Source: UBA1370 sp964515115 (GTDB lineage: Bacteria; Patescibacteriota; Microgenomatia; UBA1400; PJMF01). Taken from it: a DNA stretch of 64,000 bases. The number at the start of each line of letters is the position of its first letter. Within the stretch, counting starts at the first letter, position 1. The translations under genes and the position numbers were made by a program. Of the stretch, positions 41,863 to 49,919 are shown one piece after another. Where the stretch lies: assembly GCA_964515115.1 (NCBI GenBank), contig CAZESB010000003.1, positions 9,337 through 73,336 on the forward strand, read 5' to 3'. Below the pieces are notes generated by a model. The model had not been told where the DNA came from, made no database searches, and saw only the letters and a list, made by a program, of their open reading frames with translations.

Positions 41863-41929
41863 GAGTATTTTGTTAGCGAATTTACTACTGCTGGACTTCC
41901 TTATTTACTTTGTGCAAGAATAAGTTTAT

Positions 41930-42925
41930 ATGCCAGAAACAGATGGCTTCGTGGATGGAAAGCGACAAGAATCTGCGGTGCCCGGACTTGCGTTGGTGCG
42001 CGAAATACCTGCGCCTGATTTATCCCAAAAACCAGATCTTTTTCCTGAATTTCCTGAATTTGAACTAGTTTCTAATCGTGAGGGCGATCTAAATGCTTCT
42101 GAAGAAGAAGTTCGGAAAAGCAAGAAAGAACGCGCCCTTTATGAAGTCTTAAAATACTTATTAAAAATTATAGATCCTGTACAAGAAGTTTTTAAAAAAC
42201 ATGGTGTACCATTGGTTATTACTCGATCTGTAGCTATTTATTTATGGGCCTTAAGCTTACATCAAGGGTATCTTGTTCCTGTTGAAGCAGAGCGTCAAGA
42301 AGAGTTCGGAATAGAGGGAGACACATTTAATGATGTTGATTTACTGGTTCCGGTGGATATGTTGGAAGAGGTTGAGGCCGCCCTAAAAGAACTGAATAAA
42401 AAAGGAATTATCAAGTTATCAGCAATTAATGAAAGTAATGCCAAACCGCATCCGAGAGGATTTACTTCATACTTGTTTAGACAATTTAGTATCTTGGATG
42501 AAACCGGGAAAGAAGTAATAGATGTTCATTTATTCAGCGGTTTGAGCGGAAAAGTCAACAAGGATGGAGAACTTGATGTCGAAACTCTTCAAAGTATCCG
42601 AGTGAACGAAAAAGGTAAGGTAGTTTCTATGTACAATGCAGAAGAAGAGGTGGACCAAGCAGGAAATCCCAAGCGACGCCTGGTTGAATCACCAGGAGAT
42701 GTGAGGGGCATTAGCATCGGTGGTTTTCCTGTTCGGTTTCTTACAGGTCCAGGATTAAAAGAGAGCTATGAACATGAACAAAGAGTAATGGCCAAGAAAG
42801 ATCCCAATAAATGGAAAAATGCGCTACTTAAAGCCATGACACTTTTCAAGTTGAGGCTGATTGAAAAACTTATGCTTGTAGATCCTCAATACCAAACTCA
42901 ATCACCCCGCCGCCAAGACAAATAA
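41930..42925 (+). CDS. Unknown protein with possible nucleotidyltransferase-like fold
   Basis: 331 aa, no signal peptide or membrane segment. The stretch GVPLVITRSVAIYLWALSLH, followed after about 30 residues by NDVDLLVPVDMLEEVEAAL, resembles the G-S...D-D-L active-site pattern of nucleotidyltransferase-like proteins (as in AbiEii or MNT families), although the canonical GS is only TRS. A later VIDVHLFSG strand could provide the third acidic residue. The first 70 residues are disordered. It stands alone, divergent from the 16S promoter, and overlaps the mnmA end by 56 nt. Function not assigned. Confidence 0.75.
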   Translation: MPETDGFVDGKRQESAVPGLALVREIPAPDLSQKPDLFPEFPEFELVSNREGDLNASEEEVRKSKKERALYEVLKYLLKIIDPVQEVFKKHGVPLVITRSVAIYLWALSLHQGYLVPVEAERQEEFGIEGDTFNDVDLLVPVDMLEEVEAALKELNKKGIIKLSAINESNAKPHPRGFTSYLFRQFSILDETGKEVIDVHLFSGLSGKVNKDGELDVETLQSIRVNEKGKVVSMYNAEEEVDQAGNPKRRLVESPGDVRGISIGGFPVRFLTGPGLKESYEHEQRVMAKKDPNKWKNALLKAMTLFKLRLIEKLMLVDPQYQTQSPRRQDK

Positions 42926-44042
42926 TCTCATTCCCAACCCGTCGGTAAAAAACCGCGCTCTGCCCCTCCGCAATGCCTTTGGTCGGTTTCTCCAGCACAA
43001 CTTTAGAATTGCCCTCAACTTGGCAAGCAATCAGCTCGCCGGTGTGGCGGATCCTGACCCTTAACTCCTCCTTATCCAAAAACAACAAATTTTCTGAGTT
43101 AATCAAGTGTAGCTTAGAAATACTAAACTTATCCTTAAAAGTCTCACTCCCAAACCCAACCACCAACTGGTTTTCCTGAGCGTTTTTGCCAATCACATAA
43201 AAAGGCGGAATGTTGTGCTTGGTGACAGTGGAGCCGTCGGCGTGTTTGACCAGGCTAGTCTGGTTGACCTGAAAACCGCTGCGCTGGCCGATGGTATAAA
43301 ACCACAGCCCTTGATGTGAGCCAATGACGTTGCCGTGAGTATCAACCACTGCACCAGGATTTTTGCCTAGCCTTTCCTCAAGAAATGCGTGCACATTGAT
43401 ATCGCCAATAAAACAGATGCCGACAGAATCTTTTTTCTCCGCTACATGAATTTTTCTTTTTTTGGCCTCAGCGCGAACCTGATTTTTGGTAAGTTCCTGC
43501 AGGGGAAAAATGGTGTGATCTAGCTGGTTTTGGGTGATTAAATGCATAAAGTAAGTCTGATCTTTGGCGCGATCAGCAGGGATGGCCAGAAAATTTTGCC
43601 CCTCAATCGCCACTTTTTTGGCATAATGACCGGTAGCAATATAATCAAAACCCTCACTCATGGCCCAGTCATAAAACAGGCCAAACTTGATTTCTTTGTT
43701 GCACCAAACATCGGGATTAGGCGTTCTGCCTGCTTGGTACTCAGTAAAAAAGTTTTCCACCACTTTCTGGTGATAAGCTTCCTTAAAATCAAGCACTTTG
43801 AAAGGGATGTTCAAACTGAGGGCCACCTCCAAAGCATCTTTGCGGTCTTCATCACTGCGGCAGCCGGGTGCGCGCCAACACTCCAGAAAAACTCCGGTCA
43901 CTTCATAGCCCTGTTCAACCAATAAATGGGCGGCCAACGACGAATCAACCCCACCAGACATCCCCACGGCAACCTTGATTTCTGGCCGCCGGTGTGAAGT
44001 TTTGACTTTATTTGACTGGTGTTTAGTTGGCTTTTCGGTCAT
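42870..44042 (-). CDS. mnmA: tRNA-uridine 2-sulfurtransferase
   Basis: 390 aa; thiolates U34 of tRNA-Lys, -Glu and -Gln. PP-loop AVGMSGGVDSSLAAHLL, ATGHYAKK, catalytic cysteine in NPDVWCNKEIKFG and its partner in SVGICFIGD, KDQTYFMHL and the C-terminal beta-barrel (GLWFYTIGQRSGF ... RIRHTGELIACQVE). The N-terminal 22 residues are a Lys/Ser-rich extension. TATAAT (44054-44059) lies 11 nt before the ATG and overlaps the truB stop. Last gene of a long minus-strand run. Confidence 0.96.
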   Translation of the reverse strand: MTEKPTKHQSNKVKTSHRRPEIKVAVGMSGGVDSSLAAHLLVEQGYEVTGVFLECWRAPGCRSDEDRKDALEVALSLNIPFKVLDFKEAYHQKVVENFFTEYQAGRTPNPDVWCNKEIKFGLFYDWAMSEGFDYIATGHYAKKVAIEGQNFLAIPADRAKDQTYFMHLITQNQLDHTIFPLQELTKNQVRAEAKKRKIHVAEKKDSVGICFIGDINVHAFLEERLGKNPGAVVDTHGNVIGSHQGLWFYTIGQRSGFQVNQTSLVKHADGSTVTKHNIPPFYVIGKNAQENQLVVGFGSETFKDKFSISKLHLINSENLLFLDKEELRVRIRHTGELIACQVEGNSKVVLEKPTKGIAEGQSAVFYRRVGNEIICLGGGVIEFGIEDLQA

Positions 44043-44054
44043 TTGAGGGGACTA

Positions 44055-44804
44055 TTATATCAGGCAGAGGCAATCTGCAATGGTATAGGGGCCATTGGCA
44101 GTGCGAACCAGGCTGAAGGTAGTAACGGGAATACCAAGTTTAGATCCTAAATCCCTCACTAGTGCCCTAATATATGTCCGCTTGGAAACTCGGGCAGTGA
44201 AGGAAGCCAGCCAGAAGCTTTCCGGAGCATCCTGGAGGAAAAATTGCTGCCAGCGGTCTAATATTTCCGCCTGCCGAAAATCTCCTTCAACCAGCTTGAT
44301 TTTTTGAACTATTGCCCGCTCAAGTTGCTTGGCAGATATTTTTTTGAGCTTATCCAACTCAAGAGAGTAAATTGCTATTGCTTCATGAGCCGCTGGCGGT
44401 TTTTTGCCAGTTTTAGCCAGATCAAAGTAGCTTTCACCCCCACTTCTTTTGGCTGAAAAATCCGGCAATCTTTGCTGTTGCTTGCCCACCAATGCCCGAG
44501 CCACTGTTTGCAGCCTTGCTTCATCCAAAGAAAACTTGCCCTTTTTAGTCTTAGTTATCAGTCCCAGCAGGTCATTAGTATCAGTACTCACCCCAAACAG
44601 GGCCGCAAATTCGTAAATTTTAGGATACTCGCTCAGCGAGCTTTTTTTAAACCGGTCCTCGCCAGTCAAAACCAGCAAAACTCCTTCCGCCATGGGGTCC
44701 AAGGTGCCAGTGTGGGTTGCTTTTTCGCCACGTCTCTCCCCTGCGGCCCGAGCCAACAAATGAGCAGACTGCCCCAGGGGTTTGTACAGCGGAAAAATCA
44801 TCAA
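44055..44804 (-). CDS. truB: tRNA pseudouridine(55) synthase
   Basis: 249 aa, shorter than E. coli TruB (314) because the C-terminal PUA domain is lacking. It makes the universal pseudouridine 55 in the T loop. The catalytic Asp is in HTGTLDPMAEGVLLVLTG; KIYEFAALFGVSTDTND and RVSKRTYIRALVRDLGSKLG are the other conserved blocks. A GAGGA site precedes ATG. Between DUF1704 and mnmA on the same strand. Confidence 0.93.
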   Translation of the reverse strand: MMIFPLYKPLGQSAHLLARAAGERRGEKATHTGTLDPMAEGVLLVLTGEDRFKKSSLSEYPKIYEFAALFGVSTDTNDLLGLITKTKKGKFSLDEARLQTVARALVGKQQQRLPDFSAKRSGGESYFDLAKTGKKPPAAHEAIAIYSLELDKLKKISAKQLERAIVQKIKLVEGDFRQAEILDRWQQFFLQDAPESFWLASFTARVSKRTYIRALVRDLGSKLGIPVTTFSLVRTANGPYTIADCLCLI

Positions 44805-44848
44805 AATCCTCAGTCTAAAATCACAATTTTATACATAAGTCTGTTTTT

Positions 44849-45829
44849 TTAAGCAAAAACCGGCAGTTCCGTCAGCTTGTTGATTTTTCCGATAGCATCA
44901 ATCAGTTGCCGGTATGAGTTGAGGTCTTGATAAAAAGTTGGAAAAATTATCTCTTGGCTAAGAGGCAACTCAAGCACGCGCGGAACATCTTCAAGCGTAA
45001 TCCTACCGTAGTACAAAGCTCTGGGGTCGTTGCTATTATCCGCAAGCCAGTGCCAAACTTTAACCGTGCCTTCAAAATAAATGTGGTTTTTAGACCAGCC
45101 GCCAGGCAGACTGGTATCTTTCAAACCTCGCTTTTGTTTAAGCGTTAAGTTCCAAGCCAGGCGCTCATTGACGCCAACAGCAATCAACTCGTTGTAGAGT
45201 TGCCTGAAGGAAGCCTGATGACCGAGGTAGGCAGCAAAGTAATTGAGGTAAGTTTTGCGCATGACCGGGTCCGGGCGCTCGACGAAAGAGTGCAAATTTG
45301 CCAGACCTTCTTCTGTGGTTCTGAAAGCTTGAGGGTGTTTTTTTTCCGATTCAAAATTCCACTCCTGCAAGTCTTGGTTGTAACGGCGCAAATAATGGGT
45401 TTGAACTTCATGATTCAACTTATGTCTGAGGTTGCTGGTGGTAAATTTAATTGGCAGACGAACGTGCAAACTACCCCCCACCAACATCATCTGAGAGCCA
45501 AATTCTTCAGCAAAACGTGCTGGCAACTTGGGCAGGCCCAGTTTTTCAACCAGATCCAGAAGATAGTTTTCCACATCCTGCTGAGTAGCGTAGGGCGGTG
45601 CATCTGGCGGAAAACTCTCGACTTCCCCCGACAACAATGGCAGCCCATAAAGCTCAAGCATTTTTTGAGCATGCTCAAAGTACTCTTTTTTGGGATGATC
45701 ATATTTGTTCATTTCCTCATCAGTAAACTCCCTGACATAGGTAAACTGAGGATTGTAGTGATCATCAGCATAAAATTTGGCTTTTTCAGAGTCTAAATTA
45801 GTGGGAATGAGGTCGCGGATAATGCCCAT
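44849..45829 (-). CDS. DUF1704 / MATCAP-like metallopeptidase (HExxxH)
   Basis: 326 aa. The zinc site HEVQTH (H140-E141-H145) follows LRHKLN, and TTEEGLANL (171-179) matches the EEGLA/QEGLA motif of PF08014; the eukaryotic members are tubulin tyrosine carboxypeptidases and the bacterial ones occur in operons with ATP-grasp amino-acid ligases. So a carboxypeptidase acting on a modified peptide or protein is likely; the substrate is unknown. It begins 2 nt after the ATP-grasp/RimB gene ends, the closest possible coupling. Confidence 0.85.
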   Translation of the reverse strand: MGIIRDLIPTNLDSEKAKFYADDHYNPQFTYVREFTDEEMNKYDHPKKEYFEHAQKMLELYGLPLLSGEVESFPPDAPPYATQQDVENYLLDLVEKLGLPKLPARFAEEFGSQMMLVGGSLHVRLPIKFTTSNLRHKLNHEVQTHYLRRYNQDLQEWNFESEKKHPQAFRTTEEGLANLHSFVERPDPVMRKTYLNYFAAYLGHQASFRQLYNELIAVGVNERLAWNLTLKQKRGLKDTSLPGGWSKNHIYFEGTVKVWHWLADNSNDPRALYYGRITLEDVPRVLELPLSQEIIFPTFYQDLNSYRQLIDAIGKINKLTELPVFA

Positions 45830-45831
45830 AA

Positions 45832-47115
45832 TTATTGGCTAGTACCTATTAGAAAGCCAGCTAAATCGCGACGGCCAACCTCAATTTTATGTTTAGTTTT
45901 ATTCAGCCTCTTGGAAACAACCATGGCAGTATTGATTTTTCGGTCCTTAATTTTGATATTGGCTTCTACCACTGGTGCCATCCCTTCTCTTTTTTCTTTT
46001 TGGAACCAAAGCAAGTCCTCCGGATCCAGCAGACCTAAATCTTGTGCCAGGCTGTAAGAAATGGCGCTCCTGAAGCGGCCGGTGTGTAAAAGCGCCGGCA
46101 CTTCTATTCTCTCTTTGGCGTCGCTGTAGACAATGATTTTTTCCTTGGGATTGACGACGGCCAAACCTTCTTGGGAAATAATTTTATCTGCGTAAATAGT
46201 AGCAAACAAAGACCTGCCAATTCTGACGCCGTGCTCAGGGTTTTGCACCTGCAGGTCTGATACTCTTTCCAGCCTTCTTTTTAGTCCGGCTTCGTTGGCG
46301 AGTTGGATCGAAAGTCCGGGATTGGCGTTCAGTTCAACCACCAGCGGTCCTCGATCTTCGCTCATAAGAAGATCGATACCGGAAAATTTGAGGTGTGCCG
46401 CCTCTGCCGCCTGCACCGCTGTGAGCAAATAATCTTTCCAATTGGGAATTTTAATGCCGTTAAGCTTTTTCTTGGTTCCCGGCAGGTATTGGATTGACTT
46501 GCCTTTTCCGGTAATAGCATGAGTAGTGACGCCAGTAGCCATATCCACACCCACACCAATTGCTCCCTGGTGCAGATTGGCTCTCCCCTCAGATTCTTCG
46601 GTTGGTAGCCTCAGCATGGCCATGATGGGAACAGAGTTAAAAACAATTACTCTCAGATCCGGGGTGCCGCGCTGACAATACTTGGCAATGGCGGGATGGG
46701 TAATGATTCTTTCTTCCACAATAATATTGTGTTGAGCTCCCCAGGTGCTGTACTGCCCTTCCAAGATGTCGTAACAGTGAAACAGAATATCATCAATAGA
46801 CCAGGTGTTGTCTAAAACATCCAGCCAGTGCTTGCCGTCTGGTAGTTGTTTTTTGAAAGCCACGATACCCTTACCGGCGCTGCCATTGGTGGGTTTGATC
46901 ACAAAATTTTTCTTCAGAGAAAACCAATCAAAATCATGGATATCCTCATTGGTGGCCAACAAGCCAAAAATTTTGGCTACCGGAATATTTTTGCTATCAA
47001 GTAATAATTTAGTAGCATACTTAGAGGAAGCAAAACTTCGGGAAGAAGCAGGATTCAGGGCAACAAAAAGCTGATTGCGGGCGTTAAGGCCGAGGATGTC
47101 TTTGGCTGCGGGCAT
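45832..47115 (-). CDS. ATP-grasp alpha-L-glutamate-ligase-like protein fused to a RimB-like domain
   Basis: 427 aa. The ATP-grasp half (1-290) starts ILGLNARNQLFVALNP, has the glycine loop VIKPTNGSAGKGI (72-84), TPDLRVIVFN and the metal-binding VVELNANPG (259-267), as in the RimK-related ligases of PF14397. The C-terminal half (about 320-427) resembles the RimB/ATP-dependent zinc protease fold: PALLHTGRFRSAIS, then IEVGRRDLAGFLI, which matches the usual LGRR-L-GRFLVD end. The DTG of RimB is HTG here (H344). In proteobacteria the two functions are separate neighbouring genes with a 7TM protein; here the 7TM gene lies 2 nt upstream and DUF1704 2 nt downstream. Confidence 0.85.
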   Translation of the reverse strand: MPAAKDILGLNARNQLFVALNPASSRSFASSKYATKLLLDSKNIPVAKIFGLLATNEDIHDFDWFSLKKNFVIKPTNGSAGKGIVAFKKQLPDGKHWLDVLDNTWSIDDILFHCYDILEGQYSTWGAQHNIIVEERIITHPAIAKYCQRGTPDLRVIVFNSVPIMAMLRLPTEESEGRANLHQGAIGVGVDMATGVTTHAITGKGKSIQYLPGTKKKLNGIKIPNWKDYLLTAVQAAEAAHLKFSGIDLLMSEDRGPLVVELNANPGLSIQLANEAGLKRRLERVSDLQVQNPEHGVRIGRSLFATIYADKIISQEGLAVVNPKEKIIVYSDAKERIEVPALLHTGRFRSAISYSLAQDLGLLDPEDLLWFQKEKREGMAPVVEANIKIKDRKINTAMVVSKRLNKTKHKIEVGRRDLAGFLIGTSQ

Positions 47116-47117
47116 GA

Positions 47118-48059
47118 TTACCTCTCCAGAATTGATTCAAATCTGAAATATTCCAAGAACCGCAAGCCGGCGTACTTACCGACCAAAATGTTAATGACTG
47201 CGACGCCAAGAATAGTCGCTTCCGGATTTAAAATTACTGTTCTTTGCAGAGTTTCAGAGCCAATAATCAATGAGCCGACAATGGCAATTAAAACCGTTTC
47301 CACTGTCAAGCGAACGGCCTGAGATTGGCTGCTCATTAATTGGGTTTCCATGAAGTTCTCAGTTAAAAGCATGATAATCAACAACGGGAAAATACTGATG
47401 GCCATAAAGAAAGTCATTTCGTACATGGCGGAGAAAATCATCAGTAAAAGCACCACTAGCGATACTCCCCAGAGCAACATAGCGGTTCTGGGCAAGTACT
47501 GGAGCCGCAGTTTTCTGGTGAGCGAGCGAAAAATCAGAGCCGTCATCAGGACGATCAAGAACACGATTACCCCAGTAGTGATACCGGTAGATGCTAACGC
47601 CACTGACAAGACTGCGGGTGCGTAAACACCAAAGCCCCTGAGACCAATCAGGTGGCGAAAAGCAGCAATGACCGAAGTAATAACCGGGAAAAGAATCAGC
47701 AGAACCACCATGTTGGCCGAAAGGCCGTTAATGACCGCGTTGTAAATAGCGTGCTGGAGGAAATTGTGCCAACTCAGTTCTGTGGGCGGATTTTCGGTCA
47801 GGTAAGTAGTCAACCGGCTGCGCTGCGGACCGGTCCGCTCAGTGATGTCGTTGTCTGTTTGTTCTTGAATTCTTTGTTCAACCTCAGCCGAGGGTGAAGC
47901 GGTTTCGGCTTCCTCAGTGGCTTCAGCTTCGTCTGTGGCGACACTCAAATCTATCACCTGCTCATCTGGCACTTGAGCCAAGACTGGCTGAGGTGGTTGC
48001 GTTCCTAAGGCAAAAATGGATAAGACAAAAACAATGGCGGCAATAAGGAAATTTTTCAT
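47118..48059 (-). CDS. 7TM-transglutaminase-type membrane protein (7TM part only)
   Basis: 313 aa. A signal peptide, an acidic Ala/Glu/Thr-rich segment (40-85), a short extracytoplasmic part and then seven membrane helices with GLRGFGVYAPAVLSVALAST ... RSLTRKLRLQYLPRTAMLL, matching the R-x-G-T-F-P ... R-L-L pattern of the 7TM_transglut family (PF14402). In proteobacteria this domain follows an inactive transglutaminase domain and is encoded with an ATP-grasp ligase and RimB. Here the transglutaminase part is missing from this protein but a separate active-looking transglutaminase gene lies upstream in the same run. Ends 2 nt before the ATP-grasp gene. Confidence 0.82.
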   Translation of the reverse strand: MKNFLIAAIVFVLSIFALGTQPPQPVLAQVPDEQVIDLSVATDEAEATEEAETASPSAEVEQRIQEQTDNDITERTGPQRSRLTTYLTENPPTELSWHNFLQHAIYNAVINGLSANMVVLLILFPVITSVIAAFRHLIGLRGFGVYAPAVLSVALASTGITTGVIVFLIVLMTALIFRSLTRKLRLQYLPRTAMLLWGVSLVVLLLMIFSAMYEMTFFMAISIFPLLIIMLLTENFMETQLMSSQSQAVRLTVETVLIAIVGSLIIGSETLQRTVILNPEATILGVAVINILVGKYAGLRFLEYFRFESILER

Positions 48060-48088
48060 GGTGCAATTATACCGTACTAGCTAATTTT

Positions 48089-48502
48089 TTATATTATTTT
48101 CCTAATGATGGAGCCAGTAAAACCAATCAACATTGATAAAACCACCAAAGTCCAAAAATAGCTTAACTGCAAGCCAAACAACACCATGGTTTGAATGGTA
48201 AAGCCCGGTACCAGGTATTCTACCAGCCAGAGCAGAAAAACATTAATCAAAGCAGAAAATAAGCCAAGAGTGACGAAATTGACCGGAAAAAAGAGAATGT
48301 TCAAGATGGGTTTGATGAAATGAAACAAGATAGCAAAGATAATGCTGGCGAAAATCAGGGCGGCCAGGCTGGCGAAGTTGACTGTAGGCAACACAATTGC
48401 CAACAAACCCAAAGTTACAATGGTGTGAATTAAGATCCTAACCATGCTTTCAGTATACGAGCCATGATGCTGGCGCGCAAGTTGCTTGCTGAGTTCACTC
48501 AA
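48089..48502 (-). CDS. Phage-holin-family-4 / YvlD-like membrane protein
   Basis: 137 aa with four hydrophobic helices; FASIIFAILFHFIKPILNIL, FFPVNFVTLGLFSALINVFLLWL and the GF-IQT-like segment are typical of the PF04020 family. Despite the name these are chromosomal membrane proteins, linked in Bacillus to envelope stress, and no lysis function is implied. Its start overlaps the uvrC end by 8 nt, so the two are translationally coupled. Confidence 0.83.
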   Translation of the reverse strand: MSELSKQLARQHHGSYTESMVRILIHTIVTLGLLAIVLPTVNFASLAALIFASIIFAILFHFIKPILNILFFPVNFVTLGLFSALINVFLLWLVEYLVPGFTIQTMVLFGLQLSYFWTLVVLSMLIGFTGSIIRKII

Positions 48503-49919
48503 ACATGCTTTTAAGTCGCCTCTTGGTGTGCTGTTTTTTAGAGAAGCGGTGGGCCTCGTTGCGGACGCGCTGAAGTAATTTTAAGGCAGGATTGGTTTCT
48601 TGGAGCTTGAGCTCAAGATATTGCAAGTTTTTCAGGTCAAAATAACTACCCTCTGTTTTTGATGACCAATCAAGTAGGGGCAAAATCAGTCGGTCGGGAT
48701 TTTTGACCAGGCCGATCAATGGAGCCTGCCAACCCCAAACGCTCAGCGCTGCTCTTACCTGCCCTTTACCGCCATCAATCACTAGCAAATCAGGCACGCC
48801 CCACTGTTGGTTATTTTGCCTTCTGGAGATAGCCTCTCTCATCATTTGGTAATCATTGGGTGTTTGGATGGAGCGGATATTAAAAAGTCGATAATTGGCA
48901 GGATCGGCCACTCCATCAATAAAAGTGACCATCGCCACCGACGGATTGGTGCCCATGGTATTGCTAACATCGTAGCCCTCAATTCTCTCCAGCGGAAATT
49001 TTTTAGGCAAACCCAGATGAACAGACAGCATATCTTGCAAGTAAATGACACCATCTTGCTCGATTTTGGCAGTCAGTCCTGGGGTGGTTAATTCGGGCTT
49101 AAGAATTTTTTTAGGTTGAGTTACTTCGTTGATCAGGGCAAGTTTATCGCGATAAATAGCCGCGGCCTCAAAATTTTCAGCCGCAATCGCTTCCTCGAGT
49201 TCTTTTTTAAGTTGGGTGGTCACGACGGATTTTTTACCTTTAAGGAAAGTAATCAACTGATTGATATTTTCCTGATACTCCTGAGGACTGATTTTGCCAA
49301 TGCAAGCGCCGCTGCATTGATCAATGTGGTAATAAAAACAGGGAGTTAGTTTAGTTTTGTGATTGGACGGTTCAAGATTGCCCGCGTGATTGCACCAGGG
49401 AAAAATTTTACGAACCAGCTGTAAAACTTCTTTGACTTTATAAGCGCTCGGAAAAGGGCCAAGCACAGTCCCTTTCAGGTTGCTATTACTAATCTCTTTT
49501 TTTCTCACCTGGATCACTCTGGGGTAAATTTCATTGGTAATATGAATGTAAAGAGGACTCTTATCGTCTTTGAGCAGAACGTTGTATTGTGGTTGGTAGC
49601 GGCGGATCAACTCGGCTTCGGTGAGTAGCGCTTCCAGTTCGCTGGGCAGTTCCTTGAACTTGACTATCGTAGCTACTTTCACCAACTGCCTAATCCGGTT
49701 GGAAAGTTGGCCGAAACGAGTATAGGATTGAACTCGCTTCTTGAGGTTTTTAGCTTTACCAACGTAAAGAACCAGGTTATGTTCGTCTAAAAACCAATAC
49801 ACTCCCGCCGATGAGGGTAAGGAGGATAAGACCGACACCCAAGCCAACGACGACTTGGGTATTTTTAATGTAGCCGATGATGGCTGGTCCGGCTGTAAGG
49901 TGATTTTCTTGGCTTTCAT
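48495..49919 (-). CDS. uvrC: UvrABC system protein C, C-terminally short
   Basis: 474 aa at most (about 600 in E. coli). GIY-YIG nuclease SSAGVYWFLDEHNLVLYVGKAKNLKKR for the 3' cut, UVR motif (LEEAIAAENFEAAAIYRDKLALI) for UvrB contact, and the RNase H-like 5' nuclease core (LERIEGYDVSNTMGTNPSVAMVTF ... LLVIDGGKGQV). The protein ends EAHRFSKKQHTKRRLKSMFE, just where helix-hairpin-helix repeats normally begin. The N-terminus overlaps the transglutaminase gene; the ATG at 49919 gives 143 nt of overlap, while TTG or GTG codons just ahead of the GIY-YIG domain would reduce this. Confidence 0.93.
   Translation of the reverse strand: MKAKKITLQPDQPSSATLKIPKSSLAWVSVLSSLPSSAGVYWFLDEHNLVLYVGKAKNLKKRVQSYTRFGQLSNRIRQLVKVATIVKFKELPSELEALLTEAELIRRYQPQYNVLLKDDKSPLYIHITNEIYPRVIQVRKKEISNSNLKGTVLGPFPSAYKVKEVLQLVRKIFPWCNHAGNLEPSNHKTKLTPCFYYHIDQCSGACIGKISPQEYQENINQLITFLKGKKSVVTTQLKKELEEAIAAENFEAAAIYRDKLALINEVTQPKKILKPELTTPGLTAKIEQDGVIYLQDMLSVHLGLPKKFPLERIEGYDVSNTMGTNPSVAMVTFIDGVADPANYRLFNIRSIQTPNDYQMMREAISRRQNNQQWGVPDLLVIDGGKGQVRAALSVWGWQAPLIGLVKNPDRLILPLLDWSSKTEGSYFDLKNLQYLELKLQETNPALKLLQRVRNEAHRFSKKQHTKRRLKSMFE

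Noticed and set aside
48089..48502. Prophage, based on the holin-family protein
   Set aside because: PF04020 proteins are common chromosomal membrane proteins, and no other phage gene is nearby.
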